From Bacteriovoracaceae bacterium (GTDB lineage Bacteria > Bdellovibrionota > Bacteriovoracia > Bacteriovoracales > Bacteriovoracaceae), in the NCBI GenBank assembly GCA_019752535.1, contig JAIEMA010000064.1:1-64000 (forward strand): a stretch of 64,000 nt of DNA, written 5' to 3'. The notes beneath the pieces were generated by a model. The model was not told where the DNA came from. It made no database searches and saw only the letters and a program-made list of their open reading frames with translations. Below, piece by piece: positions 25,522 to 34,236 of the stretch; position 1 is the stretch's first letter; every line of letters starts with the position of its first letter. A program made the position numbers and the translations under genes.

Positions 25522-26846
25522 TTAAATTTTCTAAAAACTGGTTTTAAAATATGACCTTGTAAATATTTTTCAAAACCATCATTAAGACCTTTTTCATAGA
25601 CTTTAAGTGCGGTCTTAGCGGCAGTTAAGGTTTGATCTAGCTCGCTTTCCTTGTGAGCATAGCTAATTGAGACATACGCCATGATGATTTTTTGCTTAAT
25701 CATCTCTTGATTGAAGAGTGTTCTTAGTCCCCAGCTTAAATTTAAGTCTTTATCAAGAGTGCTATAGATGGGCGAACACGGAATTCCAGACAAAAAGAAA
25801 TTTTTCTCAATACCTAGGTCTTTTGCAATACCGTTAATTCCTTCGGTTAATTTACGTCCATAAGACCACATGTGCTCGGGAATATTTCGTTCTTGGTAAA
25901 TATTAATCGTTTCAACCAATGCTCCCATGCCACACATTTCTGCTCCATGAGTAGTGGAAGTGAGAAAAACTCGCTCATGCTGGTGATGAATACCACCTCT
26001 TTCCATGTACTCACGCTTTCCTCCAAGAGCTGCTACAGAAAATCCGTTTGCCATCGCCTTGCCAAAAGTAATGAGATCAGGATCGATATCATAGTAATGA
26101 GCCGCTCCAAGGTTGTGCCATCGAAAACCAGTTATCATTTCATCAATTATGAAGAGGGAGTTATTTTGTTTGCAAAGATGTTGAACATCATGAAGAAAAT
26201 GTTTTTTAGTTCCAGGAAAGTATGTGGAAGCGCATGGTTCAACTGTTGTTACTGCTTCCATGATAACGCAAGCAATCTTGTCTTTGTGGGACTCAAAAAT
26301 TCTTTTGAGTGAGTCGATATTATTGTAATTGAAATAAACAGTCAGTTTTTGAATATCTTCTGGAACACCACTATTTACAACGGTATTGCCAATAAACCAG
26401 TCATCATAGGAGAAAAAAGGATGTTCAAGACATCTTACGACAATGTTTTTTCCTGTTACTGCCCTTGCAAGCTTTACTGACGCGGAGGTCACGGCAGAGC
26501 CGTGCTTCGCAAACTTAACCATTTCGATGCTTGGAATGAGTTCACAGATTTTTTGAGCAGCTATGATTTCAATTTCTGATGCGCGTGTAAGATTGTTACC
26601 GTTTTTAATTTCGCGAAAGGCTGCCTCAGATACCCTGTCTTCAGCGTACCCAATGCCAACGGAACGAAGTCCCATGCCATAATCAAGGAATTTTTTCCCT
26701 TCAACATCCCAAACGTAGCAGCCTTTTCCTGCTGATAGAACAGCAGGGGCATTAGATGGAAATTGATCGTCGCCACGACTGTAAGTGTGGGCGCCACCAG
26801 GTATATATTTATGTGCTAACTCTTGAGCTTGTTTATTGGTGAACAC
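25518..26846 (-). CDS. Glutamate-1-semialdehyde-type aminotransferase (class III)
   Basis: About 442-aa class III PLP aminotransferase resembling HemL: KYIPGGAHTYSRG at the N-terminus, FAKHGSAVTSASVKLARAVTG, IIDEMITGFRW, and ITFGKAMANGFSVAALGG with the Schiff-base Lys. The role is not heme synthesis by context: it lies with a dioxygenase and an amidotransferase in the nonulosonate locus, so it likely transaminates a sugar or side-group precursor. A longer frame starts at 26906 inside the preceding gene; the GTG at 26846 has AAGG at proper distance and avoids the overlap. Confidence 0.78.
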   Translation of the reverse strand: MFTNKQAQELAHKYIPGGAHTYSRGDDQFPSNAPAVLSAGKGCYVWDVEGKKFLDYGMGLRSVGIGYAEDRVSEAAFREIKNGNNLTRASEIEIIAAQKICELIPSIEMVKFAKHGSAVTSASVKLARAVTGKNIVVRCLEHPFFSYDDWFIGNTVVNSGVPEDIQKLTVYFNYNNIDSLKRIFESHKDKIACVIMEAVTTVEPCASTYFPGTKKHFLHDVQHLCKQNNSLFIIDEMITGFRWHNLGAAHYYDIDPDLITFGKAMANGFSVAALGGKREYMERGGIHHQHERVFLTSTTHGAEMCGMGALVETINIYQERNIPEHMWSYGRKLTEGINGIAKDLGIEKNFFLSGIPCSPIYSTLDKDLNLSWGLRTLFNQEMIKQKIIMAYVSISYAHKESELDQTLTAAKTALKVYEKGLNDGFEKYLQGHILKPVFRKFN

Positions 26847-26853
26847 AAAAACC

Positions 26854-27609
26854 TTATTCCTTAACACTGAAATCAAATGTAGAGGGGCAATGATTAATAG
26901 CTGCAATTCTACAACTAATAATAAAACGAACTTTGTTACTAGATGGATTTTTATTGGATCTGTGGACTATGTAACTGTGAAGACCGACGAGGTCCCCTGG
27001 TTTTGCTATTGCGAACAATTCTTGGTTTTCAATTTTTAAATGATCAATGTTTTGAATAACAAGATTCGTTACTGAGTTAGGGACGGCCTTTTCTTTTTTC
27101 TTGAAGGGAAGTTTTCCGCGATTGTTTGATCCGTCTAAGACGCTCATTGTTCCATTGTCCATAGTTGCATCATGGATTACAGGAAGCCAAAAATGAATGA
27201 CGTTTTCAAGTTCTTGATGATAGTGAATTTCTTGATGCCAGTCATAGCTTATGCGTTCATCACCCGGTATCCCAAAGAGCAGACCTGCGCCTAGTTCAAT
27301 ATGAAGAAGGTTAGGGTAAATCGTATCCATGGCTTTTTTAAGTTGAACCCTGAGCTGATCAATTTCAATTGATCTGCTTATTGTTTGATAGATTAAATAA
27401 AGTTGATGAGAGTTTTCTTTATTGAGGCGAATAACTGTTTCATCAATTGTTTCTCCTTTATGAGAAACTGTTGCAAACAGTTTTTTGATAAAGACTTCGG
27501 CTTCTCTAATTAGAGACTGAGGAATAAAATCTTTAATGGCAAAGAATCCATGTTTTTCATATGAACTTTTAATATCTTCTAGTCTGATAAAGGGAATTGA
27601 GTTGCTCAT
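26854..27609 (-). CDS. Phytanoyl-CoA dioxygenase-family Fe(II)/2-oxoglutarate oxygenase
   Basis: 251 aa. Fe ligands are visible as YDWHQEIHYH (H-x-E) near residue 115-125 and a distal His in HSYIVHRSNKN followed by an Arg that would bind 2-oxoglutarate. These enzymes hydroxylate or otherwise oxidise small molecules. It lies between the WbpG-like amidotransferase (four-base overlap) and the class III aminotransferase, which suggests the three act on one modification. The substrate cannot be told from sequence. Confidence 0.75.
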   Translation of the reverse strand: MSNSIPFIRLEDIKSSYEKHGFFAIKDFIPQSLIREAEVFIKKLFATVSHKGETIDETVIRLNKENSHQLYLIYQTISRSIEIDQLRVQLKKAMDTIYPNLLHIELGAGLLFGIPGDERISYDWHQEIHYHQELENVIHFWLPVIHDATMDNGTMSVLDGSNNRGKLPFKKKEKAVPNSVTNLVIQNIDHLKIENQELFAIAKPGDLVGLHSYIVHRSNKNPSSNKVRFIISCRIAAINHCPSTFDFSVKE

Positions 27610-28727
27610 AAAATCTCGCTAGTTAGCTTCCAGGCTCCATTAATTTTTTCAAGGTAGGTTTTGTTGGCAAATTTATCGAATACTGCATCGAGCTCGTTGC
27701 GTGTCATTTGGAAATAGTCACAATAAATCTTAATGTATTCTTCTGGTGGGTAGTGGCCATCAAAACGTTTGACGAGATGTTTGCCTTGTTCCCTCTCGAG
27801 TGCCCCGCGCCTAATGTCGATACCTACATCAGCAGTACAACGGCCAAAGCCAAACTTTAAGAACATCAAATAAGAATGTAGATCGTATAGGAAAGTGTCA
27901 GTCTGTGCAAAGTTAGTATAAGTCCCTACAGAAGCGTCGGTCCTTTCTTTTAATCCACATTTCTCTTTTGCTACTAAGTAGTGGTGATAAGGATCCCAGT
28001 TTTCAAAAAAAGAAAAATGTGTAATAGCAAGGTTACCTTTTTTTGCCTCATCCATAGAAGGGTAAAGCCAGAAATAAAGTTCATTTTCGGAGAATCCAAG
28101 ATCAATATATTTTTTAGGATCAATTCCACTTAAATAGATTTTAAGTGAGTCTTCAAAATCATAATATGGAGTTGACTTCAGTTTATCAGTTCCACCATAT
28201 TCTGTTTCACCTTCTTCTCCAAACATGATGAGTGGAATCTTAAAATTAATAGCCGTTTTAAAAATTGCAACTTGGACATTAGTCATCCATGCCATAAGGG
28301 GTTGTCCAAATTCAACCAAAGTTTTTTTTGCAATTGCTTGGGATACCATTGGGTTGGCATGGATGGTAATGCAGTCGTATCCACTTTGGATGAAGCGTTG
28401 CAGATTTTCATCTCCAATAGGCATCGGAGTAGGAGGAGCGATGTGAACACAAAGTGGATTCATTTTGAGTTCATGTTTCATCATGTAAGCGACATATGAA
28501 CTGTCTTTTCCGCCGCTCACAGGGACGATGCAATCAAAATTTCCATTTTGAGAGCGATACTTGTCACAAATTTCTTTTAAAAGACTACCTCTGGCGGTCC
28601 AGTCGATTTTTTTCTTTTCTTCAGCCCAAGTGCATGCATTGCAAACACCTTCGTTATTAAAGGTAATTCGAGGGCGAGTTGCCGGCATAAGACATTTTGT
28701 GCAGCGTTGAAGCAAGGCGACGCCCAT
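27606..28727 (-). CDS. N-acetyl sugar amidotransferase (WbpG/PseA/PtmG family)
   Basis: About 373-aa ATP-PPase of the kind that converts an N-acetyl group to an acetamidino group using ammonia delivered by a HisH/HisF-like pair. Seen: N-terminal RCTKCLMPATRPRITFNNEGVCNAC (four Cys, Zn site), and the PP-loop VSGGKDSSYVAY near residue 75. GAGAGG ribosome site precedes the ATG at 28727; the frame itself opens 15 bases earlier. HisH and HisF homologues are encoded at 32834 and 33459. Confidence 0.87.
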   Translation of the reverse strand: MGVALLQRCTKCLMPATRPRITFNNEGVCNACTWAEEKKKIDWTARGSLLKEICDKYRSQNGNFDCIVPVSGGKDSSYVAYMMKHELKMNPLCVHIAPPTPMPIGDENLQRFIQSGYDCITIHANPMVSQAIAKKTLVEFGQPLMAWMTNVQVAIFKTAINFKIPLIMFGEEGETEYGGTDKLKSTPYYDFEDSLKIYLSGIDPKKYIDLGFSENELYFWLYPSMDEAKKGNLAITHFSFFENWDPYHHYLVAKEKCGLKERTDASVGTYTNFAQTDTFLYDLHSYLMFLKFGFGRCTADVGIDIRRGALEREQGKHLVKRFDGHYPPEEYIKIYCDYFQMTRNELDAVFDKFANKTYLEKINGAWKLTSEIL

Positions 28728-28858
28728 AGTAAATCCTCTCAAAAATTGATGATTTTGAAGGCAAATTATATGTTTTAGTACAATTTCCTGTAAATCGGTA
28801 TTTCAGATAGGAGAAAGTGTAGTTTATCAGGTAATGTTTTGAATATTGAGGAAAAAAT

Positions 28859-29833
28859 ATGGCAAAATTTTTAGTCATTGGTCTTGGATCAATGGGAAAA
28901 CGAAGAATACGTTGTCTTAAGAGTTTGAATTACACGGATATATCTGGTTTTGATGTACGCTCCGATAGAGCCAAAGAAGCGGAAGTAGAAATTGTTTCAA
29001 ATCTTGAAACCTTTATGCTGCAGTTTAAACCGATCTGCATCATTTCGGTTCCTCCCGATAAGCATCTTCCATACATGGAACTATGCTTGAAATATGGGTG
29101 CCATTTTTTTGTTGAAGCCTCAGTCATTATTGATGGGATGGAGGACTTTGAGAGGAGATGGAGCTCAAGTGGTTTAGTTGCAGCACCCTCCTGTACTCTT
29201 CTTTTTCACCCTGCAATTCAGCAAATTCATAAAATTGTGCAGCGAGAAAGATTAGGTAAAATTTCGAATATCATTTATCACTCGGGTCAATACCTTCCAG
29301 ACTGGCACCCTTATGAGAAGGTATCCGATTTTTACGTTTCTCAGAAAAATACTGGAGGTTGTCGGGAAATTGTACCGTTTGAACTGACTTGGCTATGCAC
29401 TGTATTTGGTTTTCCCGAAAAGAGCATTGGATTTTTTGGCAAGACCATTTCTATTGAGGGAGCAGAAGAAATTGACGATACCTACAACATGACCTCCAAA
29501 TTCAAAGAGGGTCATCTCATGTCCTTAGTCGTCGATGTTGTCAGTCGAGTGGCCACAAGAAGATTACTCATTAATGGAAGCGAGATGCAGTTGAGATGGA
29601 ATTGGGAAGATGACTATATCCAGTTGCATCATCCTAGCGAACGGATAGAAAAAATTAGCTTCAAACGATCTCAAGGCCATGAAGGATATAATCCAAATAT
29701 CGGCGAAGGGATGTACGTCGATGAGCTCCGCGCTTTTATTGAAAAAGTGAATGGAATTGGAAATTATCCTACAGATTTAGATTACGACACGATGGTATTA
29801 AAGGTTTTGAATGAGGTCGAGGCAACAAAATGA
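28859..29833 (+). CDS. Gfo/Idh/MocA-family oxidoreductase
   Basis: 324-aa NAD(P)-dependent dehydrogenase: N-terminal Rossmann fold with VIGLGSMGKRRIR, then SVPPDKHLPYMELCLKYGCHFFVEAS. Members oxidise or reduce sugar hydroxyl/keto groups, often in surface-sugar loci. It heads a plus-strand block (28859-34995), divergent from the amidotransferase with 131 AT-rich bases between the starts that must hold both promoters. It overlaps the next gene by four bases. The exact substrate is unknown. Confidence 0.78.
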   Translation: MAKFLVIGLGSMGKRRIRCLKSLNYTDISGFDVRSDRAKEAEVEIVSNLETFMLQFKPICIISVPPDKHLPYMELCLKYGCHFFVEASVIIDGMEDFERRWSSSGLVAAPSCTLLFHPAIQQIHKIVQRERLGKISNIIYHSGQYLPDWHPYEKVSDFYVSQKNTGGCREIVPFELTWLCTVFGFPEKSIGFFGKTISIEGAEEIDDTYNMTSKFKEGHLMSLVVDVVSRVATRRLLINGSEMQLRWNWEDDYIQLHHPSERIEKISFKRSQGHEGYNPNIGEGMYVDELRAFIEKVNGIGNYPTDLDYDTMVLKVLNEVEATK

Positions 29834-30588
29834 AAGCAGTGATGTTACTTAGTGCGAGATCAACATCAAAAAGATTGCCCAATAAACATTTTTTAAATTT
29901 GTGGAAGGGCTTAACTCCCCTTAATGTACTTTGTCGCCGCCTGAGTCGAACAGGGATTCCTATCTGTATAGTGACAACAACAAATAAGTCAGACGAAGTG
30001 TTTGATAACCTGAAAGGAGAAGGAGTCTCTGTTTTTAAAGGCTCAATAGACAATATTCCTTATCGTCAATATATGGCCGCAAAAAACCTTGGAGCAGAAT
30101 GGATCATCTCTATCGATGGCGATGACATTTTAACCTCGCCAGAAGGGGTAAGAACATTATTTGATACTATAAAAAATGATCCAGCTGCGGAGGATAAACT
30201 TTTCTATACTGTGGGGCTCCCTCTTGGGATGAACGCTAGTGCATATTCGGTTTCGTTGCTTGGTAAAAAAATACGCGGGAAAGAACAGCTGCAGTTTGAG
30301 ACGGGTTGGGGAAGAGTTTTTGGAGATGTTGTTAAAGTGGAAGTTAGCCAAAAAACGTTACCTTTTCCGGATAAAAAACTTCGCTTCACATTGGACTATG
30401 AGCAAGATTTTAATTTTTTTCAAAATATTGTTTCTCATTTTGAGACCTCAATTGAAACAGTCTCTACGGATAATATTTTGAGATACGTTTTAAATAATAA
30501 AATTTTTGATATCAATGAATCAATTATCGAGGAATATTGGAAAAATTTCTATCGCGAGAAGGAGTTAGAAGAAAATGCTTCAAAATAG
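29830..30588 (+). CDS. Cytidylyltransferase-like sugar nucleotidyltransferase (SpsF/LegF type)
   Basis: 252 aa. N-terminal LLSARSTSKRLPNKHFL is the CMP-sugar synthetase-type nucleotide-binding motif (L-A-R-x-x-S-x-R-L-P-x-K); SIDGDDIL and the LDYEQDFNFF stretch resemble SpsF/NeuA relatives. It is the best candidate in the window for making the CMP-activated nonulosonate, but the divergence from classical NeuA leaves another amino-sugar substrate possible. Overlaps the ACP fusion gene by 14 bases. Confidence 0.72.
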   Translation: MKAVMLLSARSTSKRLPNKHFLNLWKGLTPLNVLCRRLSRTGIPICIVTTTNKSDEVFDNLKGEGVSVFKGSIDNIPYRQYMAAKNLGAEWIISIDGDDILTSPEGVRTLFDTIKNDPAAEDKLFYTVGLPLGMNASAYSVSLLGKKIRGKEQLQFETGWGRVFGDVVKVEVSQKTLPFPDKKLRFTLDYEQDFNFFQNIVSHFETSIETVSTDNILRYVLNNKIFDINESIIEEYWKNFYREKELEENASK

Positions 30589-31672
30589 ACTACCTTCCGA
30601 TTTAGTTAAAGTTATTCAATCCATTGTCCCAGAATTCTTAGGAGATGGATCGGAGGCTTTGAGTCGATATGCAATCGATAGTTTTGATCTCATGACATTG
30701 AGAGCAATTCTTGAGGAAGAGCTACGAATACGTTTCTCTGACGATGAATGGGTTAATGTTAAAATATTTTCTGATTTTAATAAAACTGCTCATGCTTCTG
30801 AGTCTATAAATTTATCTGAAACGCTAGATTTGGTCCGTGATTATGTTCTAAATATGCCTCAGATGAATGTGAGTGGTCTTTCGGAGTATTGGTATCTTAA
30901 AGAAATCGGAGATATGCATTGGAGAATGATTGCAAAATCATTAGATGTACCATCCGATAGAATTCTAGATAAGGCAGGAAACAGGCTTTATTCAACATTT
31001 GTTAGAATCAAATTTAGCTCAACGCATTCTTTTTTTGAATTTAAAGAGAATGATCAAATTGATTTAAAATGTGAAATGGGTAGATTCGGGAATTTCTTTT
31101 TAAGCAAAAATACCTTAAAGAGTGAAAACAAAAAAATTTCTGCTGAATTGGTGACTAGTTTTGTTGCTCGCGGGAAAAACAACTCCGAGCTTCATAAAGC
31201 TACGCCTGTAAAAGAAGTTAATGAAAACGTACGGAATTATTCTACGGTTCCTCCGTTAATTGATACCTATCATTCAGTACGAAAAGAATTACTCATAACG
31301 TATGAAGTAGATGGGCTCAAATTCGACCTGAATTCTAAGCCGATTTACGAGATGGATTATCACCTTGATCCTTACATAGATTTAAATGGAGTCGGTTTAT
31401 TGTATTTTGCAGCTTATCCCCATATTTACGATACTTGTGAACGATCATTTATGAATAAAGAAATAGTTGGCCAAGATTGGTCTTTAGCAGCTTCGCCATT
31501 GAGCCGCGATACCTTTTACTTAGGAAATGTGGATGTGAAAGACAGTATTGTGTGCAGAGTTTTGGAGCATAAGATTAAAAATGGAAAGGCATACTTTGTT
31601 TCGGAGCTTATTCGCAAGAGCGACTCTAAACGTATTTCTATTGCAGTTTCCATTAAGGGGATGCACCCATGA
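30575..31672 (+). CDS. Acyl carrier protein fused to LnmK-like acyltransferase domain
   Basis: 365 aa in two parts. Residues 1-75 form an acyl carrier domain: four-helix pattern with IDSFDLMTL, the Ser being the likely phosphopantetheine site. Residues ~90-365 resemble LnmK/Pnap_2097-type double hot-dog proteins: GDMHWRMIAKSL, GRFGNFFLS, TSFVARGKNNSELHKATP, NGVGLLYFAAYP and DTFYLGNVDVKD. LnmK loads methylmalonyl-CoA-derived propionyl onto an ACP and decarboxylates it. Here the ACP is in cis, so the protein probably charges itself with a short acyl group for transfer to an amino sugar by the adjacent acyltransferases (NeuD-like or GNAT). Function is inferred. Confidence 0.72.
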   Translation: MLQNRLPSDLVKVIQSIVPEFLGDGSEALSRYAIDSFDLMTLRAILEEELRIRFSDDEWVNVKIFSDFNKTAHASESINLSETLDLVRDYVLNMPQMNVSGLSEYWYLKEIGDMHWRMIAKSLDVPSDRILDKAGNRLYSTFVRIKFSSTHSFFEFKENDQIDLKCEMGRFGNFFLSKNTLKSENKKISAELVTSFVARGKNNSELHKATPVKEVNENVRNYSTVPPLIDTYHSVRKELLITYEVDGLKFDLNSKPIYEMDYHLDPYIDLNGVGLLYFAAYPHIYDTCERSFMNKEIVGQDWSLAASPLSRDTFYLGNVDVKDSIVCRVLEHKIKNGKAYFVSELIRKSDSKRISIAVSIKGMHP

Positions 31673-32271
31673 AAAAAGCAATTATTATGGGTGAGGGAGG
31701 ACATGCAAAGGTCATTTACTCGTTTATTTCAAAACTTTATAATGACATAACATTTTATGGGCCAGTAATGGAAGATAAGATTTGGAAAGAGCCATCCAAA
31801 TATATGGAGCATGACTTTTTTTTAGGAATTGGCGATAATAAAATTCGTACCAAAATTTTCAAAAAACTAAAAAATCTTAATTTTAAAATGCCTATCTGTT
31901 ATGGGCCTAACACTTTCGTGGCTGAAGACGTAAAAGTTGGTGACGGTACTTTTGTTGGTGCCGGCGCATGCGTTATGGCGGGAGCAGTGCTTGGGGTCAA
32001 TGTGATTATTAATACGCTAAGCTCAGTTGATCATGATTGTATTATTGGAAACAATTCGCAAATCACGGCAGGCATTACGCTCGGGGGAGCTACCATCATT
32101 GGAGAAAATTGTTTTCTAGGCATAAAAGCGTCTACGGTTCCGGGTGTGAAAATAGGCAACAACGTCCAAGTTATGGCCGGATCTTTAATCGTTAAAGATG
32201 TCGAAAGCAACCTTATCGTAGGTGGCTACCCTGCCAAAACTATTAAGTATGTTGAGGAGGAACAGCTATGA
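31669..32271 (+). CDS. NeuD/PglD-like sugar O/N-acyltransferase
   Basis: 200 aa. N-terminal Rossmann-like part (IIMGEGGHAKVIYSFI) and a C-terminal left-handed beta-helix of hexapeptide repeats from about residue 80 (VGDGTFVGAGACVMAGAVLG...NTLSSVDHDCIIG with the catalytic His). PglD/LegH-type enzymes acylate the 4-amino group of UDP-diamino sugars, so this is the likely N-acyl transfer step of the nonulosonate. It overlaps the ACP-LnmK gene by four bases, which makes acyl-ACP a possible donor. Confidence 0.85.
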   Translation: MKKAIIMGEGGHAKVIYSFISKLYNDITFYGPVMEDKIWKEPSKYMEHDFFLGIGDNKIRTKIFKKLKNLNFKMPICYGPNTFVAEDVKVGDGTFVGAGACVMAGAVLGVNVIINTLSSVDHDCIIGNNSQITAGITLGGATIIGENCFLGIKASTVPGVKIGNNVQVMAGSLIVKDVESNLIVGGYPAKTIKYVEEEQL

Positions 32272-32834
32272 CTGAAAACACTTTCTTTTGTCTAAGTGGT
32301 AAACGCGTTTCACTTTATCCGTTTGAGAACACAGAGTTATATTCCTCGCATTATCTAAAGTGGATGAACGATAAAGAAAATGTGAAGACAATTGGCAGAA
32401 ACGATTATCTTTTGCCAGTAAGTCAGGAAAAACTTAAAGAGTATGTTCAGGGCTTAGATAAGAATAAAACGGCATTTTTTGGTATTTATTTTTCAGAGAG
32501 TGGAATTTCGCCTAAAGAAAAGATGCAATTTGTTGGCACTTTTAAAGTTTATGACATCGATTTTCAATCACGCAAAGCTTCTTTTGGAATTATGGTAGGT
32601 GAGCGGGGACTTTGGGGAAAAGGAATAGCAAGTGAAGCAATTCAAATTGTTTCAAACTATTGTACTTCGACACTTAATTGTCACAAATTGTGTGCGGGTT
32701 ATCTTGAGACAAATGTTGGCATGGCCAAAGCCTTTAAAAAGAACGGCTTTGAAGTTGAGGGGATTCTAAAAGATCATTTTTACGACACCGAAAAATTTCA
32801 TAATGTTGTGCTGGTAGGAAAGGTGAATAAGTAG
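32268..32834 (+). CDS. GNAT-family N-acyltransferase (PseH/RimL-like)
   Basis: 188 aa. The RimJ/RimL-type GNAT pattern is seen: WMNDKENVKTIGRN near the start, FGIMVGERGLWGKGIASEAI (acyl-CoA-binding pyrophosphate loop G-x-G-I-A) near residue 110-125 and NVGMAKAFKKNGFEVEGILKDHF at the end. PseH-type members acetylate a 4-amino sugar in pseudaminic acid synthesis; with the NeuD-like neighbour this gives two candidate acyltransferases for two amino positions. Overlaps the neighbours on both sides. Confidence 0.8.
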   Translation: MTENTFFCLSGKRVSLYPFENTELYSSHYLKWMNDKENVKTIGRNDYLLPVSQEKLKEYVQGLDKNKTAFFGIYFSESGISPKEKMQFVGTFKVYDIDFQSRKASFGIMVGERGLWGKGIASEAIQIVSNYCTSTLNCHKLCAGYLETNVGMAKAFKKNGFEVEGILKDHFYDTEKFHNVVLVGKVNK

Positions 32835-33457
32835 TGATTGTTATAATCGATTACGGGATGGGAAATATTGCTTCTGTAAAAAATGCTCTTGAGCATTTGA
32901 AGCTAAATTGTGTTGTTAGCCGTGATGCTGAAGTTATTATGAATGCTGACAAGCTAATTCTTCCAGGGGTGGGATCGTTTAAGAAAGCGATGGGTTATTT
33001 AAATCAGTATGGTCTTGTTGAAGTCTTAAATGAGAAAGTTATTAATCGCAAAACACCTGTATTGGGAATTTGCCTAGGGATGCAACTGCTTGCAGAGTTT
33101 GGAACGGAGGATGCAGAGGAAAGCCATCCGACACCGGGTCTAAAATGGATTTCGGGTAAGGTAACAAAAATTCAAACGATGTCTCCTGAGTACCGTGTAC
33201 CTCATATGGGGTTTAATTCCATTCGCCAAATAAATGAAAACCAAATTTTAAGGCAAATTCCCATCGATTCACATTTTTATTTTGTTCACAGTTATCACTT
33301 TCAAACTGACCAAGAAAATATTATTGCCGTCACAGAATACGAAAGTGAGTTAGTTGCAATTGTGGGAAGGAATAATATCGTGGGAGTGCAATTTCATCCA
33401 GAGAAGAGCCAACAGGTGGGTCTCAAGTTAATTCAGAACTTTGTGGGAATGATGTAG
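32834..33457 (+). CDS. hisH: HisH-like glutamine amidotransferase (LPS/nonulosonate type)
   Basis: 207-aa class I glutaminase. IDYGMGNIASVKNAL at the N-terminus, nucleophile Cys in LGICLGMQLL (about residue 80) and VQFHPEKSQQVG with the His/Glu of the triad. GTG start overlaps the previous stop. With the HisF-like product next door and the WbpG-like protein at 27606 it forms the ammonia-supplying half of an amidine-forming complex as in Pseudomonas O-antigen loci. Histidine synthesis is unlikely because no other his genes are present. Confidence 0.88.
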   Translation: MIVIIDYGMGNIASVKNALEHLKLNCVVSRDAEVIMNADKLILPGVGSFKKAMGYLNQYGLVEVLNEKVINRKTPVLGICLGMQLLAEFGTEDAEESHPTPGLKWISGKVTKIQTMSPEYRVPHMGFNSIRQINENQILRQIPIDSHFYFVHSYHFQTDQENIIAVTEYESELVAIVGRNNIVGVQFHPEKSQQVGLKLIQNFVGMM

Positions 33458-33458
33458 C

Positions 33459-34235
33459 ATGCTTAAAAAAAGACTCATATTTAGTTTGCTAGTGTCGGAT
33501 GGAAACTTTCAACTCAGTCGAAATTTTAATCTTCAAAAAGTAGGTAATCTTTCTTGGCTCTATGATTGTTATAATCTCGATGCAATTACTAAATCTATTG
33601 ATGAGTTAGTCATATTAAATGTCTCAAGAAATTTTGAAGAAGATAAAGCCTCATTTCTTGAGGTCGTTTCGAAGTTAGCAAAAAATTGTTTTATCCCTAT
33701 CTCTTTAGGCGGTGGGATTCGTAGTCTTGAGGATGCTTTTTTGTACATGGGCTCCGGCGCAGATAAGTTGGTTGTTGGTAATATACTTTTTAAAAATCCT
33801 GAACTCGTTAAGGAGCTCGTTTCCGTTTTTGGAGGTCAGAGCATCACTGCGGCCGTTGATTTTCTGCGTAAAGGAGACGACCGAATTATTCAAATTAATA
33901 ATGGCAAAGAAGTCATTGATTTTAAGTTTGAAGAAGGTCTTAGTTTTGTTAATTCGCTTGGAGTAGGAGAACTGCTTCTCACCTCTATTGAGAAAGATGG
34001 AACGGGGCAGGGATATGATTTAGAAGCCTATGAAATAGCCTCAAAAATATTAACAATACCGATTGTTGCATCTGGAGGTGTTGGTAAGTTTATTCATCTC
34101 TCGGAGAGTCTAAAGGTTCCCTACATATCGGCTTCAAATACGGCAAATATTTTTAATTTCATGGTTAATGGTCTAATTGATGCTAGAAAATCAATTGAAG
34201 ATTCTGGCACTAAACTCGCACATTGGAACTTATAA
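33459..34235 (+). CDS. hisF: HisF-like cyclase subunit (amidotransferase partner)
   Basis: 258-aa TIM barrel. KKRLIFSLLVSDGNFQLSR at the start carries the first catalytic Asp in a variant of the LxVxDG motif; SLGGGIRS, AAVDFLRK (second Asp) and ASGGVGKF are the phosphate-binding and catalytic loops. The altered N-terminal loop (SLLVSDGN instead of CLDVKDGR) sets it apart from histidine-pathway HisF and fits the HisF2 type that channels ammonia to a sugar amidotransferase. Two bases separate it from hisH. Confidence 0.85.
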   Translation: MLKKRLIFSLLVSDGNFQLSRNFNLQKVGNLSWLYDCYNLDAITKSIDELVILNVSRNFEEDKASFLEVVSKLAKNCFIPISLGGGIRSLEDAFLYMGSGADKLVVGNILFKNPELVKELVSVFGGQSITAAVDFLRKGDDRIIQINNGKEVIDFKFEEGLSFVNSLGVGELLLTSIEKDGTGQGYDLEAYEIASKILTIPIVASGGVGKFIHLSESLKVPYISASNTANIFNFMVNGLIDARKSIEDSGTKLAHWNL

Positions 34236-34236
34236 T

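Noticed and set aside
25518-26846. hemL for heme synthesis
   Set aside because: Family resemblance is clear, but the gene overlaps or abuts glycan-modifying genes and no heme gene is near; role in sugar synthesis is more likely.
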